From Mycobacterium sp. (lineage in GTDB: Bacteria > Actinomycetota > Actinomycetes > Mycobacteriales > Mycobacteriaceae): a stretch of DNA of 9,302 nucleotides. Location of the stretch: assembly GCA_023264755.1 (NCBI GenBank), contig JAHFVB010000157.1, forward strand, positions 1 to 9,302. Reading direction: 5' to 3'. Shown in pieces: positions 1 through 7,162 of the stretch. Both the position numbers and the translations under genes were made by a program. Within the stretch, counting starts at the first letter, position 1. Each line of letters starts with the position of its first letter. The notes below the pieces were generated by a model. It was not told where the DNA came from. It did not search any database and worked only from the letters and a program-made list of their open reading frames with translations.

Positions 1-1304
<1,304 letters not shown>

Positions 1305-1496
1305 CGAGCATCGGCCTACTACGGCCAGGTCCTTCCGATACGCATGCCAGGTTCGTTCAGGTTACCGCTAGACCAACGAGCGACAGTTCCCGACGGCTTG
1401 CCGGACGGAACCGACACTGTGGTCCGACGGCTTGCCGGACGGAACCGACGCTACTGGTATCGCGGTCGCAGAAGCCCGGATCTGTAGGGTGCCGGT
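1305..1496. promoter_or_regulatory. ftsH/lpqG divergent intergenic control region
   Basis: This 192-bp region separates two outward-facing genes and must hold both promoters. On the minus strand, TAACCT (1364-1359) fits the mycobacterial TAnnnT -10 pattern and would give ftsH a leader of about 48 nt; no good -35 is visible. On the plus strand, TTGCCG (1432-1437) and TGGTAT (1455-1460) are separated by exactly 17 bp, but the -10 match is poor. The region also contains CAGGT boxes and a duplicated 26-bp element, listed separately. The presence of promoters is inferred from gene orientation; the individual boxes are weak pattern matches. Confidence 0.5.
1390..1449. repeat. Two perfect copies of a 26-bp direct repeat, period 34 bp
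   Basis: Copy 1 spans 1390-1415 and copy 2 spans 1424-1449, with 8 bp (actgtggt) between them. Each copy starts with CCGACGG, carries CTTG, continues CCGGACGG and ends AACCGAC. The two copies are identical over 26 bp. Each contains an imperfect dyad (CCG-A-CGG / CCG-GA-CGG around CTTG). They lie upstream of lpqG and of the proposed ftsH promoter, outside any gene. They may be a tandem regulatory site or a recent small duplication; the function is unknown. Confidence 0.9.
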
Positions 1497-2243
1497 ATGC
1501 CGATCAGCGCGTGGGCGAAGGCGCCAACTCGATTCCTCGTCCTCGCCGCGGCAGGGCTGGCCGTCGCCGGGCTCGCGGGCTGCGACGCCAAGTCCGGGCC
1601 CGAGCCAGGGCCGGCGGCGCCGGGCAGCGTGCGGCAGGTGACCGTCGTCGGCGAGGGCAAGGTGCAGGGTGTCCCCGACACCGTCACCGTGAACGCAGCC
1701 ATCGAGTCCACCGCATCCGATGCCAGCACCGCCCTGAACCAGACCAGCCAGCGCATGACGGCGGTCACCGACGCGGTGGCCGGCCAGGGCATCGACCGCA
1801 AGGACGTCAGCACCACCGGCGTCACCCTGGCGCCGCAGTACGGCGACAACTCCGTCATCACCGGCTACCAGGCGAGCAACTCGATCGAGGTGAAGATCCG
1901 CAAGCTCGACGCCGCCTCGCCGACGATCCTGGCGATTCAGAACGCGGGCGGCAACGCCACGCGCATCAACTCGGTGAACCTGTCGATCGAGGACGATTCG
2001 CAGTTGGTGAAGGACGCTCGCGCCCGCGCGTTCGAGGATGCCAAGAGCCGGGCTCAGCAGTACGCCCAGCTGGCCGGGCTCGACCTGGGCAAGGTCGTCT
2101 CGATCACCGAGGCCGGCGCCAATGTGCCGCCGACGCCGATGCCGATGCCGCGCTTCGATGCGACCGCGCAGGCGGCGGTGCCGATCTCGCCGGGTCAGCA
2201 GACCGTCGGGTTCTCGGTGACGGTGGTGTGGGAACTCGGCTGA
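1497..2243 (+). CDS. lpqG: SIMPL (DUF541) domain lipoprotein, LpqG-like
   Basis: Predicted lipoprotein of 248 residues. The N-terminus has a basic start, a hydrophobic stretch (about residues 13-25) and a lipobox LAGC (26-29), so Cys29 should be lipidated and the protein held on the outer face of the cytoplasmic membrane. The rest (about 47-247) is a SIMPL/DUF541 domain, opening with VTVVGEGKVQGVPD and closing with a beta-strand pattern typical of the family. SIMPL proteins are poorly characterised and no catalytic residues are recognised. A proline- and methionine-rich stretch (about 204-212) precedes the last strands. The ATG start has AGGG at 1486-1489, 7 nt upstream. In M. tuberculosis the orthologue (recalled as Rv3623, lpqG, about 240 aa) also neighbours hpt. 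It converges on the molybdoenzyme gene with only 16 bp between the two stop codons. Confidence 0.88.
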   Translation: MPISAWAKAPTRFLVLAAAGLAVAGLAGCDAKSGPEPGPAAPGSVRQVTVVGEGKVQGVPDTVTVNAAIESTASDASTALNQTSQRMTAVTDAVAGQGIDRKDVSTTGVTLAPQYGDNSVITGYQASNSIEVKIRKLDAASPTILAIQNAGGNATRINSVNLSIEDDSQLVKDARARAFEDAKSRAQQYAQLAGLDLGKVVSITEAGANVPPTPMPMPRFDATAQAAVPISPGQQTVGFSVTVVWELG

Positions 2244-2255
2244 GCGCGGCGCCGA

Positions 2256-2268
2256 CCGGCTAAGCCGG
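2256..2268. terminator. Short dyad at the convergent gene junction (weak terminator candidate)
   Basis: A 13-bp perfect dyad, ccggc-taa-gccgg, gives a 5-bp G+C stem with a 3-nt loop. It overlaps the stop codon of the minus-strand molybdoenzyme gene and lies 12 bp past the lpqG stop. No T-tract follows on either strand, so it is not a canonical intrinsic terminator. It is the only structured element in the 16-bp gap and could slow polymerase arriving from either side. Confidence 0.25.
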
Positions 2269-4512
2269 AGCGAGCTGCACCGGAATGCCGTTCAGCACCG
2301 CGGTGCCCGACAGCGGATCGAGTGCCGTCCCGTCGTTGAGCTGATTGACGTTGACGCCGGGGGTGGCCGCCGCGACGGCCATCTTGGTGCCGTTGCGGTC
2401 GTGCCCCCACCCGTGCGGCAGGGAGACGACGCCACGCCTGATGGCATCGGTCAGTTCGACGGGGGCCTCGAGTTCCCCACCCGGCCCCTTGATGCGGGCC
2501 GCGTCGGTGATCCCGAGCTCGGCGGCGTCGGCGGGGTGCATCTGCAGCGTGCAGCGATTGGTGCCGCCGTTCAGGGCGACCAGGTTGTGCATCCAGCTGT
2601 TGTTGGACCGCAGGTGCCTGCGTCCGATCAGCATGAATCCCACGGGTCCGCCGCTGGCCACCGACGCCCGCAAGCGCGCGACGTCTTCGACGAGTGCGGC
2701 GGGCGCCAGTTCGATCTTGCCGGTGGGCGTCCGCAGCACCTCGGATAGCCGTGGCTGCAGCGGTCCCAGATCGATGCCGTGCGGAGCGGCGACGAGGCGG
2801 GCCAGGTTCAGCCCGTCGGGCTTCGCGCCGAACGCGTCGCCGTACGGTCCCAGCCGCAGCATCATGTCGAGTCGGCGTTCGTAACCGCGGCCCTGGGGCA
2901 GCATCGCCGTCAGTTCTTGGGGGTCGCGGCCCGCGACCGGCGAATCGGGATCGGCGGTTTCGCTGGCCAGCGTCATGGCGATCACCTGCTCGTCCACCAG
3001 GGCCGGGTCGGCGAAGGGGCCCAGTCCGTAGAGGATGAGCGCGAGCCTGGACAGGATCTCGGGCTCGTCGGGTTGGCCGGGCGCCAGCGGCAGCGCGGGT
3101 GGTGAGTAGCGGGCGTTGTTGCGCACCGAAGCGCCGGCGAGGGCGACGTCGTAGTGGGCGCTGCGCGAGGGCGGCGGCGGGGGCAGGATGACGTCGGCGT
3201 GCCGCGTCGTCTCGTTGAGGTAGGGGTCGATGCTCAACATGAACCCGACTCCGTCGAGTGCCCGGCTCAACCGCTCGCCGTCGGGAGCCGAGAGTGCCGG
3301 GTTGCCCGCAATGGTGACGACCGCCTTGACTTGGCCGTCGCCGGGCGTATCCAGTTCCTCGGCGAGCGCGGCGGCGGGCAGCTCGGACAGCACTTCGGGG
3401 TACCCGGACACTCGGCTGTGCCAGCGTCCCGTGCGGAAGCCGCGGCCCGGCTTCGGCGGGCGCGGGGCCCGGCTCACCGGCGACTGCGGGAACATAGCGC
3501 CGCCCCGGCGGTCCAGATTGCCCGTCAGGATGTTGACCACGTCCACCAGCCAGCTGCCGAGGGTTCCGAATTCGACGGTGGACGTTCCGATTCGGCCGTA
3601 CACCACTGCCGTGGGGGCAGCGGCGAGGTCTCTGGCGACGGTCCGAATGTCCTCGGCGGGTATCCCGCAGTAGGCGGCGACGGTTTCCGGGGCGAACTCT
3701 TCGGCCAGCGCACGCACTTCGTCGATTCCGACGACGTGCTCGGCGAGCCCACCGAGCTCGGGGCTCACCAGGTCTTCGTCGAACAGCGTGTGGACCACGG
3801 CGAACAACAGGGCGGCATCGGTGCCCGGCCGCGGCGCGAGGTGCTTGTCGGCCAGTTCTGCGGTGCGGGTCCGGGCGGGGTCGATGACGACGAGTCGACC
3901 GCCGCGCTTGCGTAGTGCCTTGAGCTTTCCGCCGAAGTCCGCCGCGGTGGCCAGGCTTCCGTTGGACACCAAGGGATTCGCGCCGATGACGACGAGGTGA
4001 TCGGTGTGGTCGAGGTCCGGGACCGTGAATGCGACGGCGTTGCCGAACATCAGCCCCAGCGCGACGTGCTTGGGCATCTGGTCCAGGGTGCTGGCCGAGT
4101 AGAGCTGCCGGGTGCCAAGGCCCTTGATGATCAAGGGCACGTACAGTCCGCCGGCGATCGTGTGTGCGTTGGGGTTGCCGACGTAGACCGCCACCGACTG
4201 GCCACCGTGGTCGCGCAGTACCGCGCCAAGGCCGTCCGCCGCGGCTTGGAAGGCCTCGTCCCAGCTCACCTCGACCAGTTCGCCGTCCCGCCGCACCATC
4301 GGGGCGCTGAGCCGGTCCGGGTCGCTGTCGAGGGCTCCGAAGCTGGCGCCCTTGGGGCAGATGAAGCCGGCGCTGAAGACGTCTTCCCGATCGCCGCGGG
4401 CCTTGGTCACCCGGCCCTGCTCGATGGTGAGTGACAGCCCGCAGGTGGCCTCGCAGAACGGGCAGATCCGCAGGGCGGTCTGGGTTTCGTCGACGATGTC
4501 CAGTGGGGTCAT
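2260..4512 (-). CDS. Molybdopterin-dependent oxidoreductase (DMSO reductase / formate dehydrogenase superfamily)
   Basis: Large catalytic protein of 750 residues with molybdopterin cofactor and one iron-sulfur cluster; the substrate cannot be told from sequence. In order: [4Fe-4S] motif with Cys17, Cys20, Cys24 and Cys52 (CPFCEATC and ICPKG); molybdopterin oxidoreductase core (about 66-480); C-terminal dinucleotide-binding domain (about 625-745) with PHGWGH (699-704) and DPLSGTAVLNGIPV near the end. Where formate dehydrogenases and Nap-type enzymes carry the Mo-ligating Cys or Sec, this protein reads STLDQMPKHV (141-150), with no Cys. There is no Tat signal or membrane segment, so it should be cytoplasmic. 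ATG at 4512 is chosen because GAAGGGA lies 6 nt upstream and the frame before it runs through hpt. It starts 16 nt after hpt and is probably the last operon gene. No electron-transfer subunit or Mo-cofactor gene is nearby. M. tuberculosis appears to lack it at this position. Confidence 0.92.
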   Translation of the reverse strand: MTPLDIVDETQTALRICPFCEATCGLSLTIEQGRVTKARGDREDVFSAGFICPKGASFGALDSDPDRLSAPMVRRDGELVEVSWDEAFQAAADGLGAVLRDHGGQSVAVYVGNPNAHTIAGGLYVPLIIKGLGTRQLYSASTLDQMPKHVALGLMFGNAVAFTVPDLDHTDHLVVIGANPLVSNGSLATAADFGGKLKALRKRGGRLVVIDPARTRTAELADKHLAPRPGTDAALLFAVVHTLFDEDLVSPELGGLAEHVVGIDEVRALAEEFAPETVAAYCGIPAEDIRTVARDLAAAPTAVVYGRIGTSTVEFGTLGSWLVDVVNILTGNLDRRGGAMFPQSPVSRAPRPPKPGRGFRTGRWHSRVSGYPEVLSELPAAALAEELDTPGDGQVKAVVTIAGNPALSAPDGERLSRALDGVGFMLSIDPYLNETTRHADVILPPPPPSRSAHYDVALAGASVRNNARYSPPALPLAPGQPDEPEILSRLALILYGLGPFADPALVDEQVIAMTLASETADPDSPVAGRDPQELTAMLPQGRGYERRLDMMLRLGPYGDAFGAKPDGLNLARLVAAPHGIDLGPLQPRLSEVLRTPTGKIELAPAALVEDVARLRASVASGGPVGFMLIGRRHLRSNNSWMHNLVALNGGTNRCTLQMHPADAAELGITDAARIKGPGGELEAPVELTDAIRRGVVSLPHGWGHDRNGTKMAVAAATPGVNVNQLNDGTALDPLSGTAVLNGIPVQLAPA

Positions 4513-4518
4513 GTCACG

Positions 4519-4525
4519 TCCCTTC
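4519..4525 (-). promoter_or_regulatory. Ribosome binding site of the molybdoenzyme gene
   Basis: On the minus strand this reads GAAGGGA, 6 nt before the ATG at 4512 and entirely within the 16-nt gap after the hpt stop. It decides the start: the open frame runs 55 codons further upstream, to 4677, but that extension lies within hpt and is low-complexity Ser/Thr-rich shadow sequence. Confidence 0.8.
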
Positions 4526-4528
4526 GGG

Positions 4529-5113
4529 TCAGGGCTCCTCGTACACCTTCGGGTCGAGGGTGCCGATGAACGGCAGATCGCGGTAGCGCTCCGCGTAGTC
4601 GAGGCCGTAACCGACGACGAACTCGTTGGGGATGTCGAACCCGATGTAGTCGATGTCGAGGTCGACGCGGATGGCATCGGGCTTGCGCAGCAACGTGCAC
4701 ACCTTCAGCGACCGCGGATGGCGGGTGGCCAGGTTGCGCAGCAACCACTTCAGGGTCAGCCCCGAGTCGACGATGTCCTCGACGATCAGGACGTCGCGCT
4801 CGTTGATGTCGCGGTCGAGGTCCTTCAGGATCCGGACGACGCCGGACGACGACGTCGACGAGCCGTACGAGCTGACCGCCATGAACTCCAGTTGAGTGGG
4901 CAACGGGATGGCTCTGGCGAGGTCGGTGACGAACATGACCGCACCCTTGAGCACGGTGACCAGAAGGAGGTCCTGGCCGCCGGTGACGGCGTCGCGGTAG
5001 AGCTCGCCGACCATTGCTCCCAACTCGGCGACGCGAACCTGAATCTGGTCCTCGGACAGGAGCACCGATTTGATGTCGCCGGGGTAGAGCTCGGCGGCAG
5101 GATGCGCAGGCAC
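4529..5113 (-). CDS. hpt: Hypoxanthine phosphoribosyltransferase
   Basis: Purine salvage enzyme that converts hypoxanthine (usually also guanine) and PRPP to the nucleotide and pyrophosphate in the cytoplasm. From the GTG start at 5113 the protein is 194 residues. Visible motifs: [13 protein letters not shown] near the N-terminus, the PPi loop VLKGA (54-58), the flexible catalytic loop [11 protein letters not shown] (81-91), the PRPP-binding signature [13 protein letters not shown] (108-120), and [18 protein letters not shown] near the C-terminus. The start is uncertain: an in-frame TTG at 5149 would give 206 residues (M. tuberculosis Hpt is 216), and neither site has a clear Shine-Dalgarno. 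GTG 5113 is preferred because enterobacterial Hpt begins close to this point. It follows tilS by 58 nt (22 nt with the TTG) and precedes the molybdoenzyme by 16 nt. Ppa, encoded nearby, would remove the pyrophosphate product. Confidence 0.95.
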   Translation of the reverse strand: MPAHPAAELYPGDIKSVLLSEDQIQVRVAELGAMVGELYRDAVTGGQDLLLVTVLKGAVMFVTDLARAIPLPTQLEFMAVSSYGSSTSSSGVVRILKDLDRDINERDVLIVEDIVDSGLTLKWLLRNLATRHPRSLKVCTLLRKPDAIRVDLDIDYIGFDIPNEFVVGYGLDYAERYRDLPFIGTLDPKVYEEP

Positions 5114-5171
5114 GGCATCAGCGTGCCACGTCGATGCCCCCGCGACCAATGCGGGGAGCGATGTGAGTTCG

Positions 5172-6134
5172 CTAGACCGGTTCGCGGGTCAGCACCAGCC
5201 GGCCGGCGCGACGGCCCGCGACCAACCGTTGCCCACGAAAAGTCGATCCCACCGCGACCCCGCCTTGGCCGCGCCAATCGGTGACGAGCGTGTCGACGCC
5301 CCGAATGTGCTTGTCGGTCAGCCCGGTGGCCCCACCGGCCAGCAGCCAGCCTCGGATGACGCGACGCCGCACGGCGGCCGGCAACGTCGCCAACTCGGCG
5401 ACGTCCAGTCCTCCTTCGGAGTGGAGCTCGCGAAGTGCGTTCGCCGCGTCGACGTCGAGGGCGTCGACGTCCTCCCGCAAGGCCTCCGCGGTGCGGGCCA
5501 GCGCTTCGGCGACGCCGCCGCCGAGGATGTCCTCGAGCAGGGGCAACGCCTCGTTGCGCAGCCGCACTCGGGTGAACCGCGGGTCGCTGTTGTGCGGGTC
5601 CTGCCACGGCGTGAGGCCCAACTCGGCGCAGCAGGCGTGCGTCAGCGCCCGCCGCACCCCGAGCAGCGGCCGACCCCACGGCGGATCGAAGGCCCGCATG
5701 CCCGCGATGGAGCGGGGACCGGAGCCACGTCCGAGTCCGAGTAGCACCGTCTCGGCCTGATCGTCGAGGGTGTGGGCCAGCAGTACCGGGGCGCCGGCCC
5801 TGGCTGCGTCCAACGCGACGTACCGGGCGGCGCGGGCGGCCCCCTCCGGGCCGCCGTCGGTGCCCACGTCCACGCGCAGCACCAGGGCGTCGACGCAACC
5901 CAACGTCAGTGCCTGCGCGCGGGCCTGCTCGCAGACGCCTTCGGAGTCGGCTTGCAGCCCATGGTCGACGATCAACGCGATGGTGTCGCGCTGTCGGGCG
6001 GCGACCGCCGCGAGCGCCACGGAGTCCGGTCCCCCCGAAAGTGCCACGCACCAGCGGCTTTCGCCGGGCAGGTGGGTGCGGGCGAACTGGGCGACGGCCT
6101 TGCTCAGCGCCGCTACAGAACCCGATCGATCCAT
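5172..6134 (-). CDS. tilS: tRNA(Ile)-lysidine synthetase
   Basis: Essential tRNA-modifying ligase. It uses ATP and lysine to turn the wobble cytidine of tRNA-Ile(CAU) into lysidine, changing both codon reading (AUG to AUA) and charging (Met to Ile). The protein has 320 residues. Seen: the N-type ATP pyrophosphatase loop SGGPDS (33-38), IVDHGLQ (55-61), [19 protein letters not shown] (121-139), and the tRNA/active-site segment [20 protein letters not shown] (179-198). A TilS substrate-binding region follows (about 240-305). The long C-terminal domain of E. coli TilS (about 430 aa) is absent, as in mycobacterial relatives. ATG 6134 gives [10 protein letters not shown], matching the mycobacterial start. 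The first 22 nt overlap the end of the metalloprotease gene and no Shine-Dalgarno is visible, so translational coupling is likely. Older annotations call it mesJ. Confidence 0.96.
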   Translation of the reverse strand: MDRSGSVAALSKAVAQFARTHLPGESRWCVALSGGPDSVALAAVAARQRDTIALIVDHGLQADSEGVCEQARAQALTLGCVDALVLRVDVGTDGGPEGAARAARYVALDAARAGAPVLLAHTLDDQAETVLLGLGRGSGPRSIAGMRAFDPPWGRPLLGVRRALTHACCAELGLTPWQDPHNSDPRFTRVRLRNEALPLLEDILGGGVAEALARTAEALREDVDALDVDAANALRELHSEGGLDVAELATLPAAVRRRVIRGWLLAGGATGLTDKHIRGVDTLVTDWRGQGGVAVGSTFRGQRLVAGRRAGRLVLTREPV

Positions 6135-7162
6135 CGTTGTGGTTCGTCGACTTCCCTTGGCAGCGGCAGGGTTTCGGGGCTGGTCCAGATGGCGTTGAAC
6201 CGATCCATGCCGACCGTGGTCACCACGTGGTCGACGAAGGCCTTGCCGCGGGTGTACTGACTGAGCTTGGCGTCGATGCCGATCAGCGCCCGGATGACGC
6301 GCTGCAGGGGCGGCTGCTTGCGTTGGCGGCGCTCGTCGAACCGACGCCTGATCGTGGCCACGGACGGCACGACCGCGGGGCCGACGGCATCCATCACGTG
6401 GTCGGCATGGCCTTCCAGCAGCGTGCCGAGCACCAGCAACTCGTCGAGCGCCTTGCGTTGCGGCTCGGACTGGATGGCCCGCATGAATCCCAGCACGCCT
6501 TCGGAATTCGGCTCTGGTGCAGCGCCTTCCCGGCGGTTGCGGACGAACTCGCTCAAGCGTCCGACGAGCTGGGTGACGTCCTGATCACTCTCGTCGGTGA
6601 TCACCGCGAGCGCGCGCGACATATGTTCGGCCAGCCACGGGTTGGCTCGGAACTGGACGCGGTGGGTGACTTCGTGCAAGCACACCCAAAGCCTGAAATC
6701 GGTTGGGGAGATCCGCAATTGCCGCTCGACGGCGATGATGTTCGGCTGGATCAGCAGCAGCTCGCCGCCGTCGTTCCCGAAGGGGTCGTACTGCCCCAGG
6801 ATCCCTGACGAGATGAACGCCAACACGGCACCCGTCTGCGCCCCCGTGACCCGGCCGGACAGGAAGCCACTCGACTTCTCCGCGCCACCACCCATCATGA
6901 GTCGCATGGATTCGGTTGCCGCCGTGACCCATTCGGCCCGATCGACGATGCGCGCCTCGGTGACCGCAGCACCCTCGTTGAGCAACGTGACTTCACGGAC
7001 CGGCAACTCGGCGCGCCGGGCCGACTCCGCCAGCTGATCGGTGGCCTGCTGTCTGGTGTAGTCGGTGGTGGCCGGCCCGGGACGGACCAGCTTGGTACCG
7101 ACGCTGGCCGCGAAGCCCCAGTCGACGGTGCCCCCGACGGTCGAGGGACTCACGAGCCGCAT
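6113..7162 (-). CDS. DUF2342-family zinc-dependent metalloprotease (Rv3626c-like)
   Basis: Predicted cytoplasmic protein of 349 residues from the actinobacterial DUF2342 family, some members of which are labelled F420-biosynthesis-associated by genome context. Its substrate is unknown. The zincin motif HEVTH is at residues 163-167, and LEGHADHVMD (about 249-258) supplies a Glu/His pair that likely completes zinc binding. Before the zinc site, GELLLIQPNI and WVCLHEVTHRVQF fit the family fold. No signal peptide or membrane helix is seen. The start is ATG 7162; GTG 7168 is two codons upstream and equally in frame. Neither has a clear ribosome site, and the start overlaps the end of the dacB-like gene by 13 nt (19 with GTG), implying coupled translation. 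The 3' end overlaps tilS by 22 nt. The position between dacB and tilS matches M. tuberculosis, so the grouping is old. Confidence 0.9.
   Translation of the reverse strand: MRLVSPSTVGGTVDWGFAASVGTKLVRPGPATTDYTRQQATDQLAESARRAELPVREVTLLNEGAAVTEARIVDRAEWVTAATESMRLMMGGGAEKSSGFLSGRVTGAQTGAVLAFISSGILGQYDPFGNDGGELLLIQPNIIAVERQLRISPTDFRLWVCLHEVTHRVQFRANPWLAEHMSRALAVITDESDQDVTQLVGRLSEFVRNRREGAAPEPNSEGVLGFMRAIQSEPQRKALDELLVLGTLLEGHADHVMDAVGPAVVPSVATIRRRFDERRQRKQPPLQRVIRALIGIDAKLSQYTRGKAFVDHVVTTVGMDRFNAIWTSPETLPLPREVDEPQRWIDRVL

Noticed and set aside
1305..1311. ATG at 1311 on the minus strand as ftsH start
   Set aside because: It is 7 nt upstream of ATG 1304 and therefore in a different frame; the catalytic motifs are in frame with 1304.
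1390..1449. Possible CRISPR array
   Set aside because: Only two repeats with an 8-bp spacer and no cas genes; this does not fit a CRISPR array.
4513..4677. 55-codon N-terminal extension of the molybdoenzyme
   Set aside because: It lies inside hpt, is Ser/Thr-rich, and precedes the strong ribosome site at 4519-4525.
4825..6051. Minus-strand open frame of 408 codons over tilS and hpt
   Set aside because: It overlaps two genes with clear motifs in another frame and is Arg/Gly/Pro-rich low-complexity sequence.
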